From Heterodera schachtii (taxonomy: Eukaryota > Nematoda > Chromadorea > Rhabditida > Heteroderidae), in contig SIJG01000066.1 of NCBI GenBank assembly GCA_023374025.1, positions 434,001 to 498,000 on the forward strand: a stretch of DNA of 64,000 nucleotides, in the 5' to 3' direction. Under the pieces are notes generated by a model, which was not told the origin of the DNA, ran no database searches, and saw only the letters and a program-made list of their open reading frames with translations. The number at the start of each line of letters is the position of its first letter. Position 1 is the stretch's first letter. Positions 13,401-24,528 of this stretch are shown here, piece after piece. The translations under genes and the position numbers were made by a program.

Positions 13401-13543
13401 TATCTCATTTGAATAATTAAAGGGATATCTTTGTTTTTATTCTTATTTAAATCAATTTTGTATGAAATAATTTCTTGTCATTATTCTCAACTTTGAGAGA
13501 TAGGGTATCCCAATGAAATTTAAATGTTTTTTATTAATAAAAT
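10473..13543. other. A+T-rich desert with one CCGG-rich island
   Basis: No supported gene. A GC-rich island at about 10848-10965 contains GGCCCGGAACCCGG, CCGGCCCGGCTAG and ACCGAAATCTCGGACG strings and resembles the CCGG-rich ends of the DNA transposons elsewhere in the window, so it may be a remnant. A palindrome-like CTCGCCG...CGCGAGG pair lies near 12661-12699. Confidence 0.5.
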
Positions 13544-13871
13544 TGTTCGGTCTTCAAGCCGACACAATAAAATGTTTATTTGTAAAACAAATAAATTAAA
13601 ACAATTTAAATAAATGGCGAAGTCGGTGGCGGAATAAATACTGGAGGAGAACAATAAATTTAGGCGATGATGAATAAGTGCATAAAAGCAACAACATGAA
13701 TGAGGGGAATGGACATGCAAAGGACAATATTAATCAATAGTGTCTTACATGATAAAAGGAAGACACAAAAATAGAGAGTGGGGATAAATGAGAGGAAAAG
13801 AGAGAAACAAATGCAAAGGGAAAATAAATGCAATTGTGAACTTTGATCTCTCGGGGTTGACCACCCGAACA
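13544..13871 (-). repeat. 3' LTR of the gypsy element
   Basis: 328 bp, bounded by TGTTCGG and CCGAACA inverted termini. It differs from the 5' LTR at about three positions: C/T near 13640, G/T near 13762 and G/A near 13802. Open frames inside it are non-coding by-products. Confidence 0.95.
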
Positions 13872-13882
13872 CCTCCCCTTTT
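13872..13882 (-). other. Polypurine tract of the gypsy element
   Basis: The minus strand reads AAAAGGGGAGG immediately before the 3' LTR, the expected place and composition for the plus-strand primer. Confidence 0.8.
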
Positions 13883-13889
13883 AAATGAT

Positions 13890-15004
13890 CTAACGGGGCG
13901 AATATCGCGCAGGTGGTTGCCGTCGGCGATCAGGGTAGCGTCGTTGTGGCGTCGGCGATCGAGCAGCAGGTGTCGGCGATCGAGCGGCTTGAATGACATC
14001 CTGTTGCTCATCTCTGATCGGCGGTTCTTCCACTCCATCTTCAGCATTGACGGGGTCAGGCCTATTCTCTAGGACCTGCCCATTTTGTCGTCCATTTGCC
14101 ATTTGAATTGGCAGATTAAATTCCTCATTCAAAATATTCAATGGGTCCTCGACATTTTGGGTCGCCTTTCGGTGCCTCAGCTGATTCGCGTGGTAGCGAC
14201 CGCTGGATCCGTCTTCAAATCTCACATTGTAAATGACACGTTCCGGCCTTCCAACTTTGTGAAAGGCGATGTCGTGCCCAAACTGCGTCCTTTGATGCGA
14301 ATATTTGCGGACGTGTGCCAAATCGGCGATTGAACTTCTTCTCCATTGCCTGATCACGTTCGATCGGCTGAATTGGAGGCGGCTTCAGCAGGTCCAATGT
14401 TGTTCGCGGCTTCCGTCCCAGGAGCATTTCGGATGGACTTTTCGAGTCCGGCAATGAATCGTTGGGGGTTGTCCGATATGTGACCAAAAATGTCTCAATT
14501 ATTTCTTTAACTGAGGACATTCCCTCCCCTTTTAATTTTCTGAAGGCACGCTTAAACGTGTCAACAAATCTCTCCGCTTGTCCATTGGACATGGGATGAT
14601 ATGGAGCCGAAAACAAATGATTAATTCCATTGGCCTCTGTAAATTTGGCGAATTCCGTGCTTTTGAATTGTGTGCCGTTATCAGAAACCAATGTTTCTGG
14701 AATTCCGTGCCGTGAAGCCAAATACCGTAGCTTTTCAATTGTCATTGCCGTCGAAATTGTTGACATTTCGAATACCTCGGGGTATATTGAATAAGAATCG
14801 ACAACAATCAGAAAATACTTTCCGAAAAACGGTCCGGCAAAATCCATGTGTACGCGTTGCCATGGGCCTGTTGTTTTTGGCCAAGATTGTAAATTTGTCT
14901 TAATTGGCACTTTTGCAGCAGCCTGACATGGCACACATTCACGAACATAATCTTCAATGTCCTGATCGATTTTTGGCCAGAACACGTATTGACGTGCCTT
15001 TGAT
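13890..15004 (-). pseudogene. gypsy integrase, N-terminal zinc domain incomplete
   Basis: The segment begins inside the zinc-binding domain (VFWPKIDQDIEDYVRECVPC): the two cysteines are present, the two histidines that should precede them are absent. The DDE core is intact by eye: HMDFAGPF (Asp), LVSDNGTQFKS (Asp) and PMSNGQAERF (Glu). The core runs to about 14340, where sense shifts to another frame carrying a chromatin-binding-like region (IYNVRFEDGSSGRYHANQL) and a Pro/Arg-rich tail with short ARSPTP repeats ending at 13890. Integrase would insert the element cDNA. The missing histidines and the frame change make it doubtful as assembled. Confidence 0.92.
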
Positions 15005-15904
15005 GTTTCCGTCCGAGAATTTGTGGTAAATGACCGCTCCGATGCCCAATTCGGAAGCGTCAGCTGCAACAATGATGTCCATCTTTGGGTCATAATGTGT
15101 TAACAGCAAATTGGATGCCAGAATTTCCTTAATTTTTCGAAACGCATTTTCGCATCCTTCGCTCCAATTCCAATCAATTTCCTTTTTAAGCAAATCGTCG
15201 AGCGGTTTTCGAATGAACCGCATGTTTTTGACGTATTGTTGTTAATGGTTTACCATACCAAGAAATGATCGGAGCGATGGAATGTCTTGGCTAATTGCAT
15301 AGATTTTTGCGGGATCCGGTCGGCGTCCATTTTTATCGATAATCTGTCCGAGATATTTGATTTGATCTCGGAAAAATTTGAATTTTGCCAATTTGACGCG
15401 GAATCCGTATGCCTGAATGCGACCAAAAACTTCTTTTAAGTTATTGGTGTGTTCCGAAATGTTTTTGCTGACGATTATAATGTCGTCCAAATAGGCAGTG
15501 GCAAATTCCAATCCTGCCAACATTTTATCCATAATCGATTGAAAAATAGCTGGGGCTGATTTGACACCGAACGGCAGTCTTTCCATCCGGTAATTGCCCT
15601 TGTGGGTTGCCAGTCCACACAAATTTTTGGAATCTTCGTCCAATTCGACTTGGAAATAGGCGTCCCGCAGATCGATTTGCGAGAAAATTTTGCCTCCATT
15701 TAGCGTCGCAAAAATGTCTTCCGGTATTGGAAGCGGGTATTGGCAATCGAGAAGAGCATCATTTAAGCCCGTAGAATAATCAATGCAAAGTCGGGCGGAT
15801 CCGTCGGCCTTTTTGACAATCAAAATAGGTGCGGCCCACTCCAAATGTTCGACTTTGTGGATGACGTTCATTTGTTCCAATCGGCTCAGTTCGCGCTCAA
15901 CACC
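15005..15904 (-). pseudogene. gypsy reverse transcriptase and truncated RNase H
   Basis: Reverse transcriptase blocks appear in order: AAPILIVKKADGSARLCIDY, FSQIDLRDAYFQ, LPFGVKSAPAIFQ, the catalytic YLDDIII and the KCKFF/YLGQII-like FKFFRDQIKYLGQIID. The connection FLGMVNH is followed by TAA at 15242-15244, in a position usually occupied by an aromatic residue (family knowledge). The same frame continues with RFIRKPLDDLL and the start of RNase H (IIVAADASELGIGAVIY, first catalytic Asp). RNase H is then cut near 15005 and joined directly to integrase, so its other catalytic residues are missing. The upstream join to protease needs a frame change. Confidence 0.92.
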
Positions 15905-16626
15905 TCTAACGAATTGTAGGGTACTGGACGAGCTTTGCGGTATACTGGCCTTGCGTCATCTTTTAGGGCGAGATGAGCCTTTTCCTTTAGGCAATGGCCC
16001 AATCCTTCACTGAAAATTTCGTGAAATTCCTTTTCCAGGGCTTGAATTTCGGCTGCTGTCCCAGCAATCTGCGTTGCTTCATTCGGGATAAAATTTTCAG
16101 CCTTTTTGCCATCCGTGAGGCATGCATTTACTGCAGGGTTGCTGATCTTCAGCTTTAATTCGTCTAAAAGCCCAAATAAGTCCATTATTTTGCAGCTCAG
16201 CAAATTTAGTGAGCCCGCTTTTGCAACATAAAATGTTTGGTTGACTTCGATTTTTCGGAATTTGAATGTGCCGAATCCTTTTCCAATAAAGGAAATTTTT
16301 GTGCCGTCGAATGCCTTGCCAATTTCGTTGCATTCTTCGATCGGTGGTCGTCCAACATTTTCATGCGTCACTTCATCAATGACGACAATGTCCGAGCCGG
16401 TGTCGAGATGGAATTCGACTGGCTTCTTGTTGAACAGAACCGCTGTTTTTAGCAGTGAAATGGAATTTACGGCATGCGCGGTCATGCCAATGCGAAGATG
16501 TCCAACACGGTTGTTGCCTTTCTTTTTGGCATTTTGGCGTTTGCGCCACTCTTGGACACGTTCGCATTGCCTATCCAAATGTCCAACAAACTGACACTTT
16601 CGGCATTTGCTCGTTTGGTAACGGCG
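15886..16626 (-). pseudogene. gypsy second zinc knuckle and aspartic protease
   Basis: Same frame as the preceding zinc-knuckle segment, just past its TAA. It opens with a standard CX2CX4HX4C knuckle (CRKCQFVGHLDRQC) and a basic RKRQNAKKK stretch. It then gives a retroviral-type aspartic protease: FHLDTGSDIVVID carries the catalytic Asp, and the NLLSCKIMDLFGL region follows where the C-terminal flap and ILG-like motif are expected. A linker leads to the start of the RT domain (RPVYRKARPVPY). The frame closes at 15886 and coding sense resumes in another frame near 15905. The protease would cleave Gag-Pol. Confidence 0.9.
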
Positions 16627-17521
16627 TTAGTCAGGTCGATGCACGCCGAAGCCACATCGCCAACATGTGGTGGTTGCCTCAGTGTTCGTCCTTTCTTTGA
16701 ATTTGTTCGGCAAATTGTTCGGCTTTGGACTTTCCTTGCAGAATTTGTTCGGTGAATTGTTCGGCTTTTGATTATGTCGAATCGCATTCACTGGCCTCGA
16801 AGAACTTGTCGCTTCGATGGCCTTTGCTTCTGCAATTGTGGACTGGAAACTTATTGTCTCCCACCACTCCATCATAGCTGATGTTGGCACCATCTGCTGA
16901 CAATTTTGTCAAAATTCGCTGCCTCAATGAAGCTTCGTTGGGTGCCTTAAGTGCCATCAATAACATGAGGCAATTGAATTGCTCCTTGGTCAGCTCGTCA
17001 AATTTAAAATCGGTCAGCAATTTTCGGTGCCGATTGATGAACTGCCTGAATTGTTCGCCTTCTCCTCTCACCGCTTTTAAGCACTCGTAGCGGTCGATGA
17101 AAATGGACTGAGCCTTGGCAAATAGCTTCTCAAGCTTTTCGGTCGTCACTTTAAAATTGAAATCGGTGACCGACGATGGCAGAACTGATCTGCTGTACTC
17201 GCTGAATGCCGACTCGCTCAGCTTATTCATCAGACATTTAACCTTGACTTCGTCGTCCGCCGTTGGTGCCGTGTAATCCAACGCGAATTTGAATCTCTCA
17301 ATCCATTCCGAAATTCGGCTCTTGTCGTCCGTTGGCTCGAATGGTGAAATGTCCGGCAATATTGGCACTGAATTTGCTCCTTGGTTAGGCTGTGCCGCCG
17401 CATTTGGTGCGTTCTGTCGGATCGCAATCAGTTGAGCAATTTGCTGTAATTGGTCCTGCACCATTTTCTGTTGATCCGCCAGCATTTTTACAAGCTGGTC
17501 AATTGTCGGATTTTGTGCCAT
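16627..17521 (-). pseudogene. gypsy gag (capsid-like plus first zinc knuckle), frameshifted
   Basis: The frame starts with MAQNPTIDQLVKMLADQQKM at 17521 and runs 249 codons: a glutamine-rich N-terminal helix, then a capsid-like region with ERFKFALDY, CLMNKLSESA and EQFRQFINR segments typical of gypsy Gag. Near 16870 the coding sense moves to another frame, which continues with a basic, Pro/Asn-rich stretch and the zinc-knuckle start CWRCGFGVHRPD. That frame then hits TAA at 16627-16629, exactly where the knuckle should be completed. Gag would form the particle around element RNA. Breaks: one frame change and one stop. Sequencing indels could explain the first. Confidence 0.85.
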
Positions 17522-17744
17522 TTTTGTTGATCAACTTTCGGTGAATTTCCTTCTCTTTGTTGATAAACCGCACCTGGCGGAAACCGCAACCACCTGGGTA
17601 TCTTCGTTTTTTTTTACGATGAATAAAACGCTGCTGGCGGAAGCTCACCCTTATTGGGTCTATTGCTTTTTTGAAGAAAGTTGAATAGCAATTCGGAATC
17701 TGTCAGAAATTGCAAAAATATCCGTCGTTGAGCTTCTTTTTTAA

Positions 17745-17758
17745 GACGGGCGTCGCCA
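17745..17758 (-). other. Primer-binding site of the gypsy element
   Basis: Two bases inside the 5' LTR the minus strand reads TGGCGACGCCCGTC. It begins with TGG, complementary to the CCA end of a tRNA, as expected for priming. The likely tRNA, possibly tRNA-Arg, is inferred from memory only. Confidence 0.65.
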
Positions 17759-17760
17759 AT

Positions 17761-18088
17761 TGTTCGGTCTTCAAGCCGACACAATAAAATGTTTATTTGT
17801 AAAACAAATAAATTAAAACAATTTAAATAAATGGCGAAGTCGGTGGCGGAATAAATATTGGAGGAGAACAATAAATTTAGGCGATGATGAATAAGTGCAT
17901 AAAAGCAACAACATGAATGAGGGGAATGGACATGCAAAGGACAATATTAATCAATAGTGTCTTACATGATAAAAGGAATACACAAAAATAGAGAGTGGGG
18001 ATAAATGAGAGGAAAAGAAAGAAACAAATGCAAAGGGAAAATAAATGCAATTGTGAACTTTGATCTCTCGGGGTTGACCACCCGAACA
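17761..18088 (-). repeat. 5' LTR of the gypsy element
   Basis: 328 bp and nearly identical to the 3' LTR. In minus-strand orientation it lies upstream of gag and would carry the element promoter. No individual promoter motif is called. Confidence 0.95.
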
Positions 18089-20600
18089 AAATAAATATTT
18101 GTTTTTCAATAAAATGATAAAATACTTAATTGTTTATAATTGTATACATTCGCTTGCAAGTTTATTTTTACCCTCATAAATAAAAAATTTTAATTCGTAT
18201 TTTGCAAAATATTTTCTCACATAATAAAATGAATAAAATTTATTCTCATAAAAATTATTTTTTCGGTTCTCCTTAGAAAAAAAAAATTATAAATGAAATC
18301 ACTTATTTTTCTATTGTTTATCTTAAAAAATATTTTTATATGGGTTTATTTATTTGAGCTTTTTAATAACTTAAAAAATAAGATTTATCTTATTCTATTT
18401 AGACTATTTTTTAAATTTAAATTATTCAAAAATATTTAAAAAAAAGATAATCATAATAAAAATACAAAATAATAACCAGAAAATAAATAAATGAAATAAA
18501 AGAAAAATGTTTCAATGCTTTAATCTTTTTAATTTATAACTAAAATATAAGTGAAGAACAAAACAGTGATTTGTGCATATTTATGAAACATGAAAATAAT
18601 ATTACATAAATAAATGTTGGCTTATTAATAATTAATTTTTTTTTGAAAATCCAAAATAAAATGGCTTATAAATAACCGAAAAATATGAATGCAAAATATA
18701 AATAAAATCTAATGTAAAAACTTAATATAGACAAAAGTACTTACATCAGAATAGATCTGCCGACAGAAGAACTCTGCGCGGGATTTTCTTTTAATGAAAA
18801 ATATCAATTATGTCAAATACACAAAATTTATTTGGAATATAAATATTTTGCTTAATAAATTTTAATTTTAATTAAATGAAATAAAATAACAATATTTACT
18901 GTTCTCACATAAATACTTTTTTATATAAAAATAACAAAATTATAAATTTTATTTCTTCCTTTTCAACTGAAATAGTTAATAAAATTCAATAAAATTTTAA
19001 GGGCTACTAATGAGTAACATCTAACAATCAGCATATAAAATAATAAAAATCCTAATTAATAAATATTTACATTTAAATAATTTATAAAAATTAATGCACC
19101 TTAATATCAATCAATAATTCAATGGCAAAATAGCAAAAGGTTATAGAAAGATGATAAACATATTATTAATTTAATAAAATTCTAATTTAACAAAACAAGA
19201 AGAAAATAAAAAAGAACAGCCGACTGAGCAGTTCCACCAGTCTGTCTGCCCGACGAGTTAATTAAAAAAAAATTTTTTTTTAATAAACTTTAATCATCTT
19301 TAGTTAATTTTCAAAAAAATTTCGGCATTTAAAATATTAAAATATACATTATTTTCTTAATGAAAGTTTAACCTTTAAATATTTTAAATTATTTAAAAAA
19401 AATTTCTTCAATGAAAATTTTTAATAAAAAATTTATATAAATTTATAATTTCTTAATTTTTTAGTAATTAAATCATTTCCTATCAACTCGAATTTCAAAA
19501 TTTAATATTCGTTATTAATTAAGTTACTTTTATAATTATTTAAATGTACGGACTATGAATGTTATTAAAGCAAAAATTAAATTCGTATTTTTGTCAAATA
19601 TTTATTTTTTATATTAATGTTAAAAAAATGAAAATATTATATTTATAACTTACAAATGCATTGTATAATAAATTTTTCAGGGCACCGCGCAAACAAAGTC
19701 TCAGCAAAACGCGAAAATATTAAATAAAAAATATTTATTTTCTGAAAATTATCATTTATTAATAAAGTAAATAATGAAAAAAATATTTAGATTTATTGAA
19801 TCCTATTTTACTTAAAATAATTATAAATAATTGGATTCACAAAATTTATATTTACCAAAAATGATAAAATAACATTATATTTTAACCAATCAATCGTATA
19901 AACAATGCAAAATGGAATTTAACTTTAAAGGAAGTCCTGTTGACAAACCAAGAAAATAAAAAAATTATCCTTTAAAAAGTAAACCATTTTTACTTATTTC
20001 ATTTGGTAAAATGATTTAAAAAATTTTATTTATGTAACGAGTTATTGTCGATGCAAAAACAAAAGGAACCTTTGAATCTATCAAATTTATTTAATTCAAT
20101 ATTCAAATCCAAACAATTATTATTTGTGAAATAAATAAAAATATATAATATTTATACATTATTAAATTTGGTAATTTATATTATCGAAATCGATCGCCCT
20201 GAAAACATACATTAAGATCGTTCAATCCTCATGACAGTAAACAAATAAAAATTTAAATCTCAATTTAATAAATATGAAACAAAAAAATAAACATAAAAAA
20301 GAATTCTAGTTTTAAAAAATGTCACATAAAATAAAAAATATATTTAATAAAAGTAAAATCTTTCTTTTCGAATAAAACTATTAATATCAATCAAATTGAA
20401 ATAGAAAAATTTAAATAAAATATTTAAAATAATATAGAAAACCAAAAAAATTAAATTATAAAATTAAAACAATTGATCTTAGAGTATTAACATTAAACGT
20501 TAATAATATAATTAATAAAAAATAATAATATTTATAATACAAAATAAATGAGTAAAAATCAATAACTTCTCTAATTTGTTCTTTTTCGTCAATATTTTTC
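18089..20600. other. Gene-free A+T-rich desert
   Basis: No gene or ordered repeat that I can support. Short GC-richer islands occur near 18757-18784, 19216-19260 and 19679-19715; each is too short to classify. Confidence 0.55.
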
Positions 20601-20775
20601 GCATTTTAATTGCTTTTCAATTTCTTCTTTTCTTCCTTGGCGTTTTCTTTTGGCTTTTATACATTTTTTCCATTTTTGCTCAAATTGTTCCCGAATTCTT
20701 TTAATGTCCGTTGGTTCGTTTGAAATTTGTTTTCCTTTTACGTTTTTTATAAGACCAATTTTTTTCCTCTTTAAT
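20601..20775 (-). pseudogene. Possible lysine-rich coding relic
   Basis: On the minus strand an uninterrupted stretch of about 55 codons ends in TGA near 20601. It reads through EPTDIKRIREQFEQKWKKC and KAKRKRQGRKEEIEKQLKC, a highly basic, probably helical sequence with more balanced base composition than the flanks. No start codon or family is recognised; it could be a terminal exon after an acceptor near 20775. It may equally be chance. Confidence 0.25.
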
Positions 20776-20879
20776 TTAATTTTAACATTTTGATATTTTT
20801 AAAACAATTTTTAGTAGAATTAATAAAAAAAAAAATTTAATTTTATTATCTAATAAAACAGCACACTTCAATCTATATC

Positions 20880-21019
20880 AGCCTTAAAGATTTATCGTTT
20901 CTCGATAACCCGAATTGAGGAATTACTCTTTGTTTTTGGGGTCTCGTTTCTCGTACCGTTTCTCATGGTCCTTTCTCGGTTCTCGATTCTCGGTAAAAAT
21001 CATTTCACGCATAACCCTA
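20880..21019. mobile_element. Truncated end of a DNA transposon with CTCGTTTCTCG motifs
   Basis: The right edge, read on the minus strand, starts TAGGGTTATGCG, a YARNG-type end, and is followed by repeated CGAGAA and ACCGAGAA motifs to about 20900. No opposite end was found nearby. The design matches the other elements here with short ends plus dense subterminal motifs. Confidence 0.4.
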
Positions 21020-21339
21020 GAAAATGCTATATAAAAATAGATAATAATTTTTTCATTACTGTTAATGGGAGTTACATTTAAAACTAATAAACGAAATATC
21101 AATTATTTTCTCTTACATTAATATTATAATTTATTGAGATGCATATTTTTTTTCATGGTTATTTTTTGGAAAAAAATTCTTTGTAAAAAATAGGCACAAA
21201 ATGTCATAAAAATGACAAAAATAGTTTTAGATTACATTTTAATATTTCAAAATTAATTTTTTATATATAATTTTTTGAAAAAAAAAATTTGATTTTTAGG
21301 GATACATTTTCAAAATTTTTTTTTAATTTTTAACAAAAA

Positions 21340-21606
21340 TTTCTATAAATTCTCCAAAATCCTCAAAATATGTTAAAAAAGTGAAAATATGTACGAAAAA
21401 TTGCGAAATATGTATGAAAAAGTCCAAAATATGTATAAAAATATGTACATATGTAATATGTAGAAAAATCCCAAAATATTTAAAAATATGTAAATAAAAG
21501 TCCCAACTTTTGTTCGCAAACACAAAAAAGAAAGTGTTTTTCCCACTAATTAGGCTATGGAGAATCCAGGAAAAAAATATGTATTTACATAAAATTAGCA
21601 GCCCTA
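21340..21606. mobile_element. Truncated DNA transposon end with AAAATATGTA motifs
   Basis: About eight copies of AAATATGTA-like strings lie between 21366 and 21495. The right edge on the minus strand starts TAGGGCTGCTAATTTTATGT. Similar ATATGTG or ACATATTTT motifs mark the complete element at 49864-51033 and a patch at 61768-61880. The left end was not found. Confidence 0.4.
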
Positions 21607-21769
21607 TTTATTATAATTTCTGTTAAAATGAAAATTTTAAATTTTCTAATGTTAAAAAAAATAACTTTATAGTTGATTTAATCGTGACGATAAAATGGTT
21701 AAAAGGTGAACAAAACTGTTGCAAATTTTTTTAAATTAATTTTAAATATTAAAACATTTTTCTTTAACA

Positions 21770-22320
21770 ATAAATGCAGCTAAAATGGTGAAAATTGATT
21801 TTGTTATTTTTATTATTGGACTTTTTTTATCTAAAACAACATAAGAAATTATATAAATAATTTAAAACAGAAATTTATTACATTTATGCAAAATTAATGA
21901 GAATATTTTCCTCGAAAACCAATAATAATTATTAAACCTAATTACAAAATATTAAATATATTCAATCTGATTTTATTCAAATAATTCAATTTTAAAAAAT
22001 AATTCCAATTAAAAGGAAAATTTAAATTTCATTTAAAAAGAATTCACATAAATTCTTTATTAGCAAAAAAACGAGATTGGGAAAACCTTAAATTCTTATT
22101 AACAAAAAGAATTTTAAAAAGTAAATGAAAATATAATTAGTGATAGTTCAAAAAAACAAATACAAATTTCAAAATTGCGCCAAATATTGAAAAATAGAGT
22201 AAATCTGAAAATATGTGAATTTTCATTTTCAAATGCATATTCATCAACTGTAATTTTATTTAATTTTCTTAATGAATAAAGCTTTTGCCTAATTTAATAA
22301 TGAGCAGTTAAATGCAAAAA
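21770..22320. repeat. Dispersed A+T-rich repeat, copy 2 of 3
   Basis: Shares TAAAATGGTGAAAATTGATT at its left and the TTTTCAAATGCATATTCATC and TTCTTAATGAATAAAGC parts on its right with copies near 8.7-9.1 kb and 30.8-31.0 kb. Non-coding; edges approximate. Confidence 0.55.
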
Positions 22321-23344
22321 TTATTTTATTATTTCATTCATACTTTTTTTTTCTTAAATTCAACACCATTTAATTTGATTAAAATATTAAAAATGACAGA
22401 ATTGAGAATGAGGCAAATATGTCTACTTGAAATTGTATTATTTAAATAAAATTGAATTTATAATAATGATTATTAATAGAATGGATAATAGTAAAATTCA
22501 AAAAATTTAATATTTACAAAATAATAGGTATATTAAAATTAAAACCTTTAATATGATTGAACTGAATGGTTTGAATTGAATGAAAGGCGAAAAACAAGAA
22601 TGTCAGGCAACATCAGCTGCAGTAAAACTAGTTCAGCCCAAGAATGAAAATATTATATGTAAAGTTAGTTTCTATAAATTATTATATACTGTCAAAATAA
22701 AAAAACCTTATTTTAAAAAATAAATATGTAAAAATTATATAATAAATTGGAAATAGCTATTTTAAAGATTAAAAAGTCAAAGTTTCAAAAATTTACTTTA
22801 ATTAATTATTTTAATTTAAAAAAAGTAATTAATTATTTTAATCTAAAAAAATCTTTAATAGTTACAGACATTTTTGTGCCACCTAAATTATCAACAAATT
22901 AAATGATGTTTAATAGAGTAAATTTTTTATTGAAAATTAATAATAATTTAATTTACTTAGAATTAAGGAACTCTTTGATCAGACATATCATTAATGGCGA
23001 ACATCGGCGGCAGTCAATCAAAAATAGCTTCATAAAATAATAATTTATCAATTTGTTCAACAAATTTATTTTTTAATCGATATCGATTGCCATAAAAAAA
23101 CTAAAGAATGCATCACAAATCAAGATCTAAAAATATATTACACATTAAAAATTTTCTTATAATATTTAGAAACTTTTATATTAAAAATTCTTTTTTTTTC
23201 ACAAATAGCTTATACACAATGCGAAAGTTTTAAATTTTTATTTCTATCATAGTTCAAATTGAAAAAGTACAAATATTTTTAAATAAATAAATGTTTTCAG
23301 TTAATCGCATTATATTTATTTCAAAACATTTGCACTTTTTCTTA
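22321..23344. other. A+T-rich DNA without a supported feature
   Basis: Nothing recognisable beyond a small GC-richer island near 22580-22640. Confidence 0.5.
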
Positions 23345-23565
23345 AAAGGCACAACTTATTATAATAAATTAAAAACAATGAGATTCAAACCATATGACAA
23401 AGGTTATAAATTTAAAAATTCATTTATGATTTATTTTTTGGTAAATTGTTGTAAATAATCCAAATTAAATTTAAAAAATGAAAAAGATTTAAACAATTCA
23501 TTTCTATTTTCAAATGTAAAATAATTTATTCACTTGCTATAAATTATTATAAAGCACAAAATTTA
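23345..23565. repeat. Local direct repeat, copy 1
   Basis: About 220 bp, repeated with small differences at 24317-24528. Shared strings include AAAACAATGAGAT, TTTTTGGTAAATTGTTG and AAAAAGATTTAAACAATTCA in the same order. Confidence 0.75.
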
Positions 23566-24316
23566 ACTCAAGTAATTTAACTCATAAAATTGCAAATTAA
23601 AATCAATGTACAATTTAAGTTACATTTCGTTTTTACATGTCAATAGTCCAATTATTTATTAACTTCAAAATTAATATCTAGTTTTAATTATCAGCCAACT
23701 GTTGTTTTGAAATTTCATAATAATTCAACTAACATTTATGTAAAATTTAAGTTAATTACTTAGCTTAATGAAATATTAAAATTACAGGCATTAACTAGAA
23801 AACAATTAAAATTTTGTATCATGATTAAAGCCACAAAAAGAACGATAAATACTAAGTTTGTTAATTATAAATTTAATTAATTTCACATTTGAATAAATTA
23901 TTTTTTCGTATTTATTCTTATTGTATGATGTATTATACAAATGTAGCAATTTAAATAATGAATAATAAAATTTCAATTTAGCAACAAAATATATTTATAT
24001 GAATTTATCTTTAAGAAGGTATAATAAGTTAAAAAACAAAATATCTATAAATCATAAAAATATCCCATTTATATTTTAGCTGTATTTAAAAAAATTTAAA
24101 AATTCATTAATACTTTGCAACCTGCTGCTGAACATAACACACTAAAACGTTTTGCAACGCGTTATTTTAAATAAATTAAAAATAATAAATAATCTGTGCA
24201 ACATAAAATTAAATCAAATAAAATGTTTAACTTAGATTATTCTTATTACCTTTTTCATAAATAATGTGCCATAATTTATACAATAATTTAATGAGTATAA
24301 TAATAATAATTAAATT

Positions 24317-24528
24317 TGCACAACTTATTCAAATAAATCAAAAACAATGAGATGAAAAAGTTATAAATTCAAAAATTGTTTTATGATTTACTTTTTGGTA
24401 AATTGTTGGAAATAATTCTTTTAAATTAAATTTAAAAAATGAAAAAGATTTAAACAATTCATGTCTATTTTCAAATGTAAATAATTTATTCATTGGCTAT
24501 AAAAGTATCATAATGCACAAAATTAAAC
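24317..24528. repeat. Local direct repeat, copy 2
   Basis: Partner of 23345-23565, about 970 bp downstream, same orientation. Both copies lack coding potential. Confidence 0.75.

Larger units (their letters stand above)
13544..18088 (-). mobile_element. Ty3/gypsy LTR retrotransposon, complete ends, damaged coding region
   Basis: A 4545-bp element on the minus strand with 328-bp LTRs that begin TGTTCGG and end CCGAACA, a primer-binding site, a polypurine tract and the order gag, protease, reverse transcriptase, RNase H, integrase, which is the gypsy order. The flanks carry AAAT on both sides (13540-13543 and 18089-18092), a likely 4-bp target duplication. The LTRs differ at about three positions, implying recent insertion. 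The internal region needs several frame changes, has two in-frame TAA codons and lacks the RNase H C-terminal part plus the integrase N-terminal zinc domain. It is therefore unlikely to be autonomous as assembled. Mag-like affinity is possible from the double zinc knuckle but is not established. Confidence 0.95.

Noticed and set aside
13520..13872. Open frames with hydrophobic LFSLCICFSLFLSFIP-type peptides, repeated at 17614-18089
   Set aside because: They lie within the LTRs and are present in both copies as non-coding by-products.
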